Shown: piece after piece, positions 47,351-58,991 of the stretch
Numbering within the stretch: the stretch's first letter is position 1
How the letters are laid out: each line of letters begins with the position of its first letter
Origin: Thinopyrum elongatum
Lineage: Eukaryota; Streptophyta; Magnoliopsida; Poales; Poaceae
Direction: 5' to 3'
Length of the DNA stretch: 64,000 nucleotides
NCBI GenBank assembly: GCA_011799875.1
Contig: CM022301.1
Location: forward strand, 326,138,929-326,202,928
Notes under the pieces: model-generated
What the model saw: the letters and a program-made list of their open reading frames with translations, nothing else
Databases searched by the model: none
Told to the model about the DNA's origin: nothing
Position numbers and translations under genes: made by a program

Positions 47351-50315
47351 TGTTGTTGGACATATGTCGTAGATGCAATCATGTATGATGATATTGTCCA
47401 ATGTAATTAAGAATTAAGATAGTCCTTGGACATTATCAATGATGTGTATTGATAAATACGCGACTTGTTTGTGAGACTATATATTGTATGATAATTGCTC
47501 TAAATGGTCCCTAGTCAAAAGAGTTGTGTGGAATCACAACCGACTAGACTAGATATGACACGGTGGATGGCCCCGTCTCACTCGCCATGTAGGATTGGAT
47601 GCTAGCCAGATAATACGGACTTGGAAAGATCTGGAGTCGAATTGGATCCGGGTCCAGATAAGGTCCGAGTCAGACAGACCCAACATGTGACGCAGCGAGA
47701 TGTGGTCATCTATTAATTAGTCTCTAGTAAGACATGCGTTATGTGTCCTAGACCTAAGGTCGGTGCATAGACACAGAATAGTGAACGACTGCTTTGGGCC
47801 GACCAAATGGTACTCTATAACTGGGTAGTTATAAAGGTTGGTTTCGGGCTTGTCTAGATCCATGCCATGAGACATGGTCGAGCAAGATGCGATTTGCGCC
47901 TCCAATCTGGAGCGATATACTTTGGGCTCCTCGTGTGATCCGACCTGGATAAGTATGGTCATGTGACGAGGATTATGAGATAATCCGGTTTTGAGATCGG
48001 CATCACTGGAACGAGAAAGAGGCCAGGCTAACACAAGGATGACCGACTCGCCTTGAGACTTGCAACATACATCGTGAGGCAAAAGGAACGGAAGTTGATA
48101 CGTTGTACAGGCTCGCCGAAGCGACTTCATCGGACACTTGGAGTCGGGACGCTTTGCTAGAAGCCTCTACCGACTGGTCAAGCCGAATGCGACCCGACTC
48201 CGATCAAGTGGACGAGAACCTAAGGAGTCGCGCGCTAAAGGAAAAAGGAACCTATGAGGCCACGTCCGACTTCACTGGTCCCTAGCCGAGTAGACTTTGT
48301 GCATCTAGAGTCCCACTGGGCCTCAAGTGTTGGGCCCACAATGTGATCTCTATATAAGTGGAGTACACATATTGCTAGGAATGGTTTTGGATCAAGGGTT
48401 GGTCCGAGTAGAACTGTAAGAGTTGTATCTGTCCACTTCTCCATGCCCGGGCTATGCGACCGGACCTAGCAGTCTGTCGCTTGGCGTTCCTCCCGTACGT
48501 GCAAAGACCATTAGAGGCAGTGTGCTTGCATTGCTACGGGAGCCTATTCGAGGGACTCGGTGGTTGGCTATATGTGGGGGATCAGCGATGAGGAGGAGAA
48601 GACTCCGGGGGCGCGCTGCTCCGACTCTTCTTCCAATGTGCGGGATGATACGTCTCCAACGTATCTATAATTTTTTGATTGTTTCATGTTATTATAGTAT
48701 CAATCTTGGATGTTTTATATACACCTACAAGCAATTATATTTTTTTGGGACTAACCTATTAACTTAGTGCCCAGTGTCAGTTGCTGTTTTTTTGCCTGTT
48801 TTTGGTTTTTCAGAATATCAATACCAAATGAAGTCCAAATGCCACGAAACTTTTTAGAGATTTTTTTCTGGCAATAAGAGACCCTGAAAGATTTGGGAGG
48901 GGATGAGAAGATGGAGCAATGGCCCACGAGGCACCAGGGCGCGCCCAGGGGGGTAGGGCGCGCCCTGGTGGCTCGTGGGGCCCACGTGGCTCCGCTTGAC
49001 CTAACTCCGCCTCTATAAATTCTCTAAAACCAGGAAACCAACAGGGGAGTCCACGAAATACTTTTCCTGCCGCCGCAAGCCTCTATTCTCGAGAGATCCC
49101 ATCTGGGGACCTTTTCCAGTACTCCGCCGGAGGGGGAATCAATCATGAGGGGGGCTCTACATCAACCTTGCTACCCTTTCGATGATGCGTGAGTAGTTTA
49201 CCACAGACCTAACGGTCCATAGTTAGTAGCTAGATGGCTTCTTCTCTCTTTTTGATCTTCAATACAATGTTCTCCTTGATGTTCTTGGAGTTCTATTCGA
49301 TGTAACCACTTTTTGCAGTGTGTCTGTTGGGATCTGATGAATTGTGAGTTCATGATTAGATCTATCCATTAATATTATTTGAGTTTTCTCTGAACTCTTT
49401 TATGCATGATTACTATAGCTTCGTATTTCTTCTCCGATCTATTGATTTGGTTTGGCCAACTAGATTGATTTATCTTGCGATGGGAAGAGGTGCTTTGTAA
49501 TGGGTTCGATTGCTCAATCCTAGTGACAGAAGGGGACATGACACGTATGTATCGTTGCTATTAAGGGTAAAAAGATGGGGTTTATTCATACGTGAGTTTA
49601 TCTTGTCTACATCATGTCATCTTGCTTAAGGCGTTACTCTATTCTTTATGAACTTAATACTCTAGATGCATGCTAGATAGCGGTCGATGTGTGGAGTAAT
49701 AGTAGTAGATGCAGAATATTTTCGGTCTACTTGTCTCGGACGTGATGCATATATATGATCATTGCCTTGGATATCGTCATAATAATTTCCTTTTCTATCA
49801 ATTGCCCAACAGTAATTTGTTTACCCATCGTATGCTATTTTCAAGAGATAAGCCTCTAGTGAAAACTATGGCCCCGGGTCTATCTTTTATCATATAAAAA
49901 TCCTACAAATACCTTGTTGCATTTTTACTTTATTTATTTTGTTTTGTATTTTTGTCTGATCTATCTATCAAATACCATACAATTTAATCTTGCTCATAAC
50001 CGTCGAGGGATTGACAACCCCATGTTCGCGTTGGGTTGCAAGGATTTGTTGTTTGTGTGCAGGTGCTGCTAACGAGGTGTTGATTGGTTCTTCTACTGGA
50101 TTGATAACCTTGGTTCTTAACTGAGGGAAATACTTATCTCTACTGTACTGCATTATCCTCTCCTCTTCGGGGAAATCCCAACGCAGTTCACAAGTAGCAC
50201 GGGACTGCGCATCTAGTGGTAATCTTGTGATCTATTTCCTAAGCATGCTCCTGGGTGATCTACGTGGTAGGATTAAGTTTTAATTGGCAATAGTTGCACA
50301 CCGCGCAGCACAACA
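47351..50315 (+). repeat. LTR-like region interrupted by a solo LTR (tentative)
   Basis: The region before 48641 rejoins with that after 50204 when the solo LTR and one CGGGA are removed. The restored stretch is about 1.4 kb, starts near TGTTG(TTGG) and ends GCACAACA. It has a promoter-like CTATATAAG at about 48352 with C-rich DNA after it. That suggests an LTR, but flanking 5-mers (TGTGT and TTTGT) match only 4 of 5. The boundaries are therefore inference. Confidence 0.35.
48646..50199 (+). mobile_element. Solo LTR with target duplication CGGGA
   Basis: The 1,554-bp unit starts TGATACGTCTCCAACGTATC and ends TTCACAAGTAGCA. CGGGA flanks both sides (48641-48645 and 50200-50204). It is recognisably related to the LTR at 51210-52808 over much of its length, and a TATAAAT lies at 49014-49020. 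There is no internal region, so it is a solo LTR. Confidence 0.88.
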
Positions 50316-51209
50316 TTTGTTTCACCGTTTGTCCACTCTTGGGGAATACCCATGGGTTTTACCCAATAGTGTTTGATATCTAAACTATTGATGATGAATG
50401 CTGAAAATGCATCTTAGGTCTTCAATGGGTTTTGGTGACTAATGACAAGACGATCAAGAGTATTTTGTTTTATGAAGTTTATTTCAGGAATATAATCCTC
50501 ACTAGTGAGTGGAAACATCATTTGTGACTCCTACTTTTGTGCTAACAAGTGGTTGGCCCTTCTAGCTCATAGCTTGTATGTTATAGACTGTTGGTGAATC
50601 CAATATTCAAATTGAGGTTAAGTACAACTGTACTATTCAGAGGGGTACATGCAAATTTAACTCGGGATGAACTTTATCTCAAGATCCAAAATAAAATTGG
50701 CAAGTTTTCCAAATCTTCCACTCTAATTTCTCAGCTTTTAGTTTTCCCAGTACTTCTTGTGTTTTTACCTAGTACTATTGATCATGTGATGATTGAGTGT
50801 TTCTCCTGAGCTAACCCAGTTTTCTAGGTCTGCTTTGGGACCGCCGAGAGTTCTTCTCCAACACGACTGAGTTGTGTTTTCTTTAAGACCATCACTGTTA
50901 GCTCTGGTACTTTGGAGCATAACATTTGGCACTTCCGAGCACCTCTTGGTGCTTCATCTCAACGTCTCGTCATAGGTATGGTACTCCCTAGCGAAATCTA
51001 TATGATACCTCCGAGCTTATACTAACCCCTTCTACATCAATTCCTTGTGAGAACTACTCTGCCGACCCTTGTAGTCTTCAGAGCATGTCCTATCTCTCAC
51101 AAAAATGAGGTATATTAGTGTCTGGTACTTTCGACCTTTTGTTTCAAGTAACTTCGGGTATTTAGATTTCTAGACACTTACTGGACAACATAGTACCTTT
51201 GAGTACCGT
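50316..51209. other. Unassigned, probably old repeat DNA
   Basis: About 900 bp without a gene. Repeated short words such as TACTTT(C/G)GA and CTCCGAGC suggest a decayed retroelement. No ends are recognised. Confidence 0.3.
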
Positions 51210-52808
51210 TGATACGTCTCCAACGTATCTATAATTTTTGCTTGTTCCATGCTGTTATATTATCATTCTTGGATGTTTTACAATCATTTTATAGCAACTT
51301 TATATCATTTTTGGGACTAACCTATTGACATAGTGCCCAGTGCCAGTTGCTGTTTTTTGCTTGTTTTTTACTTCGCAGGATATCAATACCAAACGGAGTC
51401 CAAACGCAGTGAAACTTTTTGGAGATTTTTTCCGGACCTGAAGACAACCAGTGGGCCAAAGAAGTACCAGAGGGGAGGCCCGAGGTGGGCACAACCCACC
51501 AGGGCGTGCCAGGAGGCCCAGGCGCACCCAGGGGGGTTGTGCCCCCCTCGGTGACCTCCCGCACCGCCTCTTCGCCCTATAAATTCCCAAATATTCCAGA
51601 AACCCTAGGGGAGTCGACGAAACACAATTCCAGCCGCCGCAAGTTCTAGAACCACGAGATCCAATCTAGACACCATCACAGAGGGGTTCATCATCCTCAT
51701 TGGTGCCTCTCCGATGATGCGTGAGTAGTTCACCATAGACCTAAGGGTCCGTAGGCAGTACCTAGATGGCTTCCTCTCTCTCTTTTGATTCTCAATACAA
51801 TGGTCTCTTGGAGATCTATTTGATGTAACTCTTTTTTGCGGTGTGTTTGTTGGGATCCGATGAACTTTGAGTTTATGATCAGATCTATATCCATGAATAT
51901 TATTTGAGTCTTCTTTTGATCTCTTATATGCATGATTATTTATAGCCTCGTATTTCTTCTTCGAATCTTTGGTTTGCTTAGGCCAACTAGATCGATTTTT
52001 CTTGCCATGGGAAGAGGTGCTTTGTGATGGGTTTGATTTTGTGGTGTTCTTTCCCAGTGACAGAAGGGGCAGCAAGACACGCATGTATCGTTGCTATTAA
52101 GGATAACAAGATGGGGGCTATTCCTACATGAATAGATCTCGTCTACATCATGTCATCATTCTTATTGCATTACTCCGTTTGTCCATGAACTTAATACACT
52201 AGATGCATGCTGGATAGCGGTCGATGTGTGGAGTAATAGTAGTAGATGCAGGCAGGAGTCGGTCTACTAATCTTGGACGTGATGCCTATATATTGATCAT
52301 TTCCTTGGATATCGTCATAATTATTTGATATTCTATCAATTGCCCAACAGTAATTTGTTTACCCACCGTGTGCTATTTCTTGAGAGAAGCCACTAGTGAA
52401 ATCTACAGCCCCCGGGTCTATTCTTTATCATATTTGCTTTGAGATCTATTTTTATTCGCTTTTATTTTTAGATCTATTATTCCAAAAACCCAAAAATACC
52501 TTGCTGCACTTTTTCGTTACATATTTTATTTCGCATTTTATCGAGATCTATTTATCCAATCTACACAAATTTTATCCCGTCAACTTGACAATTTCTGGCG
52601 CCGTTACCCGAAGAGGGATTGACAACCCCTCATAAGCGTCGGGTTGGAAGTATTTGTTCTTTGTGTGCAGGTACCATTTACAAGTGTTGCTTGGTTCTCC
52701 TACTAGATTGATACCTTGGTTTCATAACTGAGGGAAATACCTACCGTAGCTGTGCTGCATCATCCCTTCCTCCTTGGGGAAATACCGACGCAGTCTCAAG
52801 CGACATCA
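51210..52808 (+). repeat. 5' LTR of the gypsy-type element
   Basis: It starts TGATACGTCTCCAACGTATC and ends AGCGACATCA. A TATAAATT lies at 51578. Near 52590-52605 it contains a second sequence resembling the primer site (TCTGGCGCCGTTACC), unusual inside an LTR. Confidence 0.8.
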
Positions 52809-52819
52809 AAAGGAATTTC

Positions 52820-52838
52820 TCGCGCCGTTGCCGGGGAG
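52820..52838 (+). other. Primer binding site (tRNA-Asp type), slightly mutated
   Basis: CGCGCCGTTGCCGGGGAGA lies 11 bases after the LTR end. It corresponds to TGGCGCCGTTGCCGGGGA, complementary to tRNA-Asp. Confidence 0.75.
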
Positions 52839-53058
52839 ACATCATCAACATCTATCAAGTTCTTAATCACAAATCTCATCTCCTTGCAATTTACATTATT
52901 TGCCATTTGCCTCTCGTTTACATCACCCCACTTCAAAAAAATTTGCCTTTTTATTCGCCTTTTTTTTGTTTGCCTTTTTCTTGTTTGATCTTTTGTTTGC
53001 TTGTGTTGCCATGTGCCTTCTATATGCTTGCATCTTCGCTTGCTAAAAATCTATTGGT

Positions 53059-53222
53059 ATGGATCCCCGTCCACTTGCTAATCTTTTTAAAAGATCCAAT
53101 TATGATGAACCAATTGCTAGTGATTTGAGTGCACTAGATTATCTTTATGAAATTTTGCTTGAGATTCGTGAATCTGAAAATTGTGATGAAGAAATTTATG
53201 AAGTGATTCATGATAGCTCCTT
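53059..53222 (+). pseudogene. Start of gag-like ORF, cut by the CACTA insertion
   Basis: ATG 53059 opens MDPRPLANLFKRSNYDEPIA and continues as an acidic segment to the CACTA edge. The frame carries on from 63123 as a run rich in Asn/Asp and stops at a TGA near 63268. Related ORFs lie at this position in other Triticeae gypsy elements (recollection, not checked here). Confidence 0.6.
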
Positions 53223-53400
53223 CACTATTGGAATCAGAGGATTTGCCATCAGCCACTTCTTTGTCGTCTGCTAGCTGACGGCAAAGATTCTTTGCCATCA
53301 GCTAGCGGACGACAAATAGGTGGGTGGGGTCCAGTGGAGACCAGCGCTGTAACGGTCCACGCCCCCTCTTTGCCGTCTGCTAGCAGACGGCAAAGACGTT
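53223..53400 (+). repeat. CACTA left terminal inverted repeat and subterminal repeats
   Basis: The terminal repeat is followed by inverted copies of TTTGCCGTCTGCTAGC. The clearest is a perfect 28-bp palindrome at 53368-53395 whose half is CTTTGCCGTCTGCT. A variant pair lies at 53258-53320. Such repeats are the binding sites of the TNPA-class protein in CACTA elements. Confidence 0.85.
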
Positions 53401-53689
53401 ATCACCTAACGGCTAATAACGGCCCACCCCCACGCCGCCTCTCTCTCTCTCTCTTTTCTCTCTGCCTTCTCTCTCCACCCCGACCCCTACCGCAGCCGCC
53501 GCCCCCGACCCCCACCGCCATCGCCACCCATGACCCCCGCCGCCCCGGCCCGCCGCCTGCCCAGGCCGCTCGTTGCCCCGGCCCGCCTCTTGCCGCGGCC
53601 ACCCTGGCGCCCTACCCCAGGCCGCCCCGCCCCTCCCCTGCCGCGGCTCTCCTGCACCGCGCCTCCTCCACCGGCTGCCCCCTCCCAAG
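53401..53689 (+). promoter_or_regulatory. Probable first 5'-UTR exon of the CACTA transposase gene
   Basis: GC-rich DNA with a CT repeat (53441-53470) ends at CCAAG followed by GTGAGT (53690). It is likely an untranslated exon and promoter-proximal region. The proline-rich frames here look like composition effects. Confidence 0.4.
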
Positions 53690-53822
53690 GTGAGTTCTTG
53701 TCCTCTTTTTTTTTGTTTTTTTAGATTTAGTTTAGGTTTAGTTTTGGGTTTTTTCTTCTGTTTTTTAGGTTTAGGTTTAGATTTAGTTTAGTTTAAGTTT
53801 AGTTTAGGTTTTTTCTATTTTT

Positions 53823-53852
53823 TAAGAAGAAAGATGAAAAAAATAAGAAGTA

Positions 53853-53905
<53 letters not shown>

Positions 53906-54045
53906 AGAAGAAGAGGAGGAGGAAGAAAGAGAAGAAAAGAAGAAGATGAAAAAAAAGAAGAAGTAGAAGAAGAAGATGAAAAAGAAGGAAGAAGAAGATG
54001 AAAAAAAGAAGTAGAAAGAGTAGAAAAAGAAAGAAAAGAAGGTCG
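53823..54045 (+). repeat. Purine (GAA/GAAG) tract in CACTA
   Basis: About 220 bp consist almost wholly of A and G, mostly GAA and AAGAAG units with AAGATG variants. It is an imperfect microsatellite in the predicted first intron and could form triplex DNA. Confidence 0.85.
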
Positions 54046-54410
54046 AGGGTCGAGGGGTCGATGGTCGCCGAGGGGTCGAGGGTCAAGGATCGCCGAGGGG
54101 TTGGGGTCGAGGGTCGAGGATTGCCGAGGGGTCGAGGGTCGAGGATCGCCGAGGGTCGCCGAGGGGTCGAGGTTCGAGGGTAGAGGATCACCGAGGGGCC
54201 GAGGGTCGAGGGTCGAGGGTCGCCGAGGGGTCGAGGGTTGAGGATCACCGAGGGGTCGAGGATCGAGGGGTCGAGGGGTCGATGGTCGAGGATCTCCGAG
54301 GGGTCGAGGGTAGCCGAGGGGTCGAGGGGTCGCCGAGGGGTCGACGGGTCGAGGATCGAGGGGTCGAGGGTCGAGGATCGCCGAGGGGTCGAGGGTCAAG
54401 GAACGAGTAG
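54040..54410 (+). repeat. GTCGAGG minisatellite in CACTA
   Basis: About 370 bp are built from GGTCGAGG and GATCGCCGAGG units in varying order. It is CpG-rich and strongly G-rich on the plus strand. The long DPRPLGDPRP-type frames on the minus strand are translations of this repeat. Confidence 0.85.
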
Positions 54411-54718
54411 TGCGAATCGTTTTTTCCAACTTGGCGGTGGCATCCTGTTGTAAATATTTAGTTAGGTTGATGGCAAAAACAATAATGCTATGTTACTCAT
54501 CTTTGGATTTAAATGTGTAGTGGTTTCGTCGCTGCGAGGGTCTGGTGTTCGACGAGCTCCACCCCTGCGTTCGTGGGTGAGCACAAATGACATCTCCTCC
54601 TCCCCCCTTAATTATTTGCTCTGTTCCAGTCTTCGTGTCGATGAAACTTGCTAGCTATAGGTGTCTTCAATCATCAGTATGCGTGACCAGTATGCGTCTC
54701 CCGTTCGAAAGGGTTATA

Positions 54719-54752
54719 GTTATAAATATGCATGCATTTGCATATTTATAAC
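54719..54752. repeat. 34-bp palindrome (14-bp arms)
   Basis: GTTATAAATATGCA and TGCATATTTATAAC are perfect inverted copies separated by six bases (TGCATT). Confidence 0.85.
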
Positions 54753-54791
54753 CGTGATTCTTTCGAATTGTCCAATGTTATCCATGGACAG

Positions 54792-55008
54792 CCCGAGTAT
54801 GTGTAGATTGGGTTCGTTTTCCCATATGCTCTGCTCCGTATCCGACGCATAAATTTCATCAGTGCCTCCCTGTTGTTCTCCGGGTACACTTCCTCTCGGT
54901 TTATTGCAGAGACGTGTATCAGGAGAATAGCGGGGAGGTGCTGCCAAAATTTTGCGTCGGATCCGGAGCAGAGCATGGGAAAACGAACCCAATCTACACA
55001 TACTCGGG
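54792..55008 (+). ncRNA. Long hairpin in a predicted 5'-UTR intron of the CACTA transposase gene (candidate small-RNA precursor)
   Basis: The outer arms 54792-54856 and about 54946-55008 are about 95% complementary (one substitution, a few indels). The inner parts 54857-54897 and 54905-54945 still pair with transition mismatches that allow G:U pairs in RNA. The whole 217 bp can therefore fold into one hairpin with a small loop. It lies between a donor at 54576 and an acceptor near 55140. Long near-perfect arms imply an inverted duplication, as expected of young plant miRNA or siRNA precursors. In rice, miR820 is made from CACTA elements (known); this sequence is not claimed to be miR820. Function is inference. 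Confidence 0.5.
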
Positions 55009-55153
55009 TGGGATTAGGACCTATCTTTACCTATTAGAGTGTAGGTTGCATGGACGTAATAAAATTGACAAACTAGATTAACTGATGAATATATACATTG
55101 TGAATTATATATATATATATATATATTTCTTGTGTGTCCAGTAGCTAGGCAAG

Positions 55154-58100
55154 ATGAGTGATCGTGCGTGGATGTACACCGATCCACTAGTCAGAAAGAC
55201 ATGACCAATGAATGATTAACAAAAACCAAGGGGTTTATGAGAGCCGCATTTGCAAATGGCCAGAGGAAAACCTGGTGCCCCTGTGTCCGGTGCGCCAATT
55301 GGCACAAGAGGATAGAGGATGAAATGGGCAAACACCTGCAGAAGAGTGGTTTTACGCCCGGTTATACGGTCTGGACATTTCATGGTGAGTCTGCCCAACG
55401 TGCCAGAGCTGAGGTGGTTCATCGTCGCACCAACGAGCATGGTACCGGGATGGAAGACACGGTGCAAGACTTTGATGATGCTCGGGATTCGGATGATGAG
55501 ATGGAGGAATCTGCAAAGGCCTTCAATGAAATGTTGGAGTCTTCAAAACGTCCTCTCCACGAGCACACTGAGCTTTGTCAGCTGGATGCCATCTCACAAG
55601 TAATGGCTCTGAAGGCTCAATTCAACTTGGGCAGAGAATGCTACGACGCGATGATGACAGTATTTGGACTCTTTCTACCCAAAGGCCATTTAATGCCTGC
55701 AAACCTGTACCAGTCGGACAAAATCCTCGGTGCACTTAAGATGCCCTATGAGAAGATACATGCCTGTGAGAAAGGATGTGCCTTATTTAGGCTTGAGTAT
55801 GCGGACTTGAACTATTGTCCCATTTGCAAGTCTTCCAGGTATGCTGTGGTAGACAACGGTATGGGTGAGAAGACGCAGACCAAAATCCCCATTAATGTTC
55901 TTCGGTATATGCCAATCGTACCAAGACTTCAATGTCTTTTCATGGTCTAAGAGATGGCCAGACAGATGACACGACACAAAATGGGAAAAACAACCGAACT
56001 AGATGCAGATGGGAATCTGATGATGGTACACACATCGGATGGTTCTGCGTGGAAGCGCTTCGATGCATTATATGAGCAAAAAGCGGCAGATCCAAGGCAT
56101 CCTCGAGTCACCATCAACATGGATGGGTTCAATGTGTTTGGTCTGACGGCAACCCAATACAGTTGTTGGCCCATATTTGTCATTCCACTCAATCTCCCCC
56201 CCGGACAGATTTTGCAAAGAAAGAACATTTTCCTGACGTTGATAATTCCAGGGCCCAACTATCCGGGGAAGAATATGAATGTGTACATGCAGCCGCTTAA
56301 GGATGAGTTGCAAGAAGCTTGGGATAATGGGTTCAAGACATACGACGCCACTAGCAAACAGAACTTCATAATGCCTGTCTGGTACATGTACTCGATGCAT
56401 GACTTGCCGGCGTATGCCCTATTCGTTGGCTGGTGTGTGCATGGAAGGTTCCCGTGCCCCACATGCAAGGCAGCTCTTCAGTTCCGTTGGCTGCAGGCGG
56501 GTCGCAAGTTTTCTTGCTTCGACTTGCATCGACAGTTCCTGGATCCTCGCCATAAGTTCAGGAAAGACAAGAAGAACTTCATCAAAGGTACAGTTGTCAA
56601 AAACTCTGCACCACCTGTGTTGATAGGCCAAGAGACCCTGGATCAGTTAAACGCTCTCGAGCCAGATCCAGTGCGTCCAGGGTATTTCAAGGGGTATAAT
56701 TTGGAACACGCCTGGACTCACAAGACATGCTTGTGTGATCTGCCTTACTTCAAAGACCTCCTTTGCCCACACAACATCGACGTGATGCACACTGAAAAGA
56801 ATATCGCCGAGGCCCTTTTTGGTACATTGTTCGGCATAGAGGGGAAGTCAAAGGATAATACTAAGGCTAGAGTCGATCAGGAGGCGCTATGTGATAGACC
56901 ATTACAAAACATGCAAGAACCGAAAGGAAAGCAGAACTGGACGAAGCCAAAGGCATGGTTCAATCTTGGAAGGCCAACTATGAGGGAAATTATCTTGTGG
57001 GTGAAAATGCAGTTGATGTTCCCCGATGGGTATGCAGCGAATCTAAAGAGGGGAGCAAGTCTTGAAAATTTGAAAATATTTGGTCTCAAGAGTCATGATT
57101 GGCACATATGGATTGAGCGGGTAATGCCGGTGATGTTGTGTGGCTTCATCCCTGAGGATGAATGGCTAGTACTAGCAGAGTTGAGCTATTTCTTTCGTGT
57201 TCTTTGTGTGAAAGAACTATCGCCTAGCGTGCTAGAATAAATGGAAGAGTTGGCACCGGAGTTGATCTGCAAGTTAGAGAAGATATTTCCGCCGGGCTTC
57301 TTTAACCCAATGCAGCACTTGATTTTGCATCTCCCGACCGAGGCAAGATTGGGGGGCCCGTGCAAAATCGTTGGTGCTACACAACTAAGAGGATGCAGAA
57401 GACGCTTCGAGCAAAATGTAAAAATAAACGTAGAATTGAAGTATTGATGGCCGAGGCATTCATTACTGAGGAGGCGGCAAACTTCGTGACAGCACACTAC
57501 GAAGCCAAAAATTGTCATTTGCATAATCCGAAGCCTCGGTACAATGCTAGCGACCCTAAAAAAGGTAGATCCAACCTCAGCCTATTCAAAGGAAATCTCG
57601 CACCAGCTGGTGCTTCGAAACCAATATCGTTGGATGTCGAAGAATGGTGGACCATTTCGTTGTATATCTTCAACAACCTAACAGAAGTGCGGCCATACAT
57701 CGTGTAAGTTCTCGGTACATTGTTTCGCAACTTCTAATTCCTTTGAACTGCTCTTATTCCCGGATATTTGATACAGTCGATACGTCGCCAAATTCTCGGA
57801 TGGAGCGGTGATCCAAAAGGAATCCATCAAAGAGTATGAGCTTCTGGCAAAGCATGGAGGCGGCTTTCCCAGTTTCATCTCTTGGTTCAAACAAACGGTA
57901 ATTTCCATTAGACCATTCTCATTTCTTCGTCTAATTTGTAGCTAATGCAACAATCCTTTTGTATTAAACTTGTAGGCTAATTCATAGTCTATGGATGCCT
58001 AATTGAGACAAGTCGCTAATGGTTTTGACTATAAGGTCCGTTCATTTGACAAATACGACATCAACGGGTATCGCTTTCGTACCTACGGCAAAGAGCTATC

Positions 58101-58803
58101 TATGGCCGAACGAAAGTCTACAAATTGTTGTGTCTCTACTATCGGCGAAGGAGGTACTAAGTATTATGGGAGAGTTGAAGCAATTTATGAACTTCTATTC
58201 TATGGTGAAAACCCACCGAACGTCATAGTCTTCAAATGTTATTGGTTCCAGCCGAAGGAGACTAGAAGGACTCATGAACATATAGGGTTAGTCGAAATCA
58301 AACAAAGCACCCATTTAGATGTCCCCGATGTCTATATTACGGCTCAACAGGCGACCCAAGTTTTCTATCTACCGTGGGCCTGCCAAACTGATCCAAATCT
58401 GAATGGTTGGGATGTCGTTTATGAAGTGCCGCCACGTGTTAGACCACCTCCCCCCAATGAAGAGGATTATGATCCTCACATTAACCCAGACACATATTAA
58501 GGAGAATTCTTCCAAGAAACACGTCTTTCCAAAAAATGTTTCAAGAAACGCTCTACTTCACCCCAAAACATTGAAGTAGACAGCGAGAGTGAATCCGACT
58601 TCACCCCTGAGCCGGAACAAGAAGAGACGAAACAAGAAGAGGTTACTGCTGTGGATGACCTGTCAATGCTTGATCGATTACATAAAGGTGGCCTTCCACA
58701 TGTTGATGCCGCTGAACCCGATGATCACGCCATTCATGATAGTGATGATGATGATGCATTTATTGATCCCAGAGCATATATAGATGATCAAGATTATTAT
58801 TAG
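55154..58803 (+). pseudogene. CACTA TNP2-like transposase, inactivated
   Basis: The N-terminus MSDRAWMY and CPCVRCANWHKR match the transposase-associated zinc domain. The central block (about 55400-57240) matches the TNP2 transposase core (Transposase_21), including CPICKSSRY, VTINMDGFNVFGL and NIDVMHTEKNI. DUF4218 (about 57241-57703, QHLILHLP) and DUF4216 (about 58020-58440, VFKCYWF) follow, then an acidic tail to TAG 58803. The exons are 55154-57703, 57777-57897 and 57976-58803, with GT-AG introns. Defects are a frameshift near 55200, TGA near 55212, TAA at 55948 and 57238, a frameshift near 57354, stops at about 57985 and 58000, and TAA 58498. Ancestrally it would bind CACTA ends and cut DNA. 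Confidence 0.9.
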
Positions 58804-58991
58804 TTCATGTCAGGTATTCAATTTGTATTATATACATATATATTGTTAGTTCATGTTAGGTATTCAATTTTTTTATGTTGTACTTGATGATGATACACTT
58901 AAGTTATATACATATTATTATTCATGTCGGTATTAAATTTTTTTATGTTGTACTAATTTTGTTTACTCTTTGCCATGGCAGGTGTTGAAAG
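58804..58991 (+). other. Spacer between the two CACTA genes
   Basis: AT-rich DNA with two imperfect direct copies of a TTCATGT(T)AGGTATTCAATTTTT-like segment (58805-58870). It probably holds the 3' end of the transposase gene and the start region of the next. No other feature is seen. Confidence 0.4.

Noticed and set aside
54040..54410. CRISPR-like repeat spacing
   Set aside because: Short variable-period minisatellite with no unique spacers, in a plant transposon.
53815..54429. 204-codon minus-strand frame rich in DPRPL units
   Set aside because: Direct translation of the GTCGAGG minisatellite and GAA tract.
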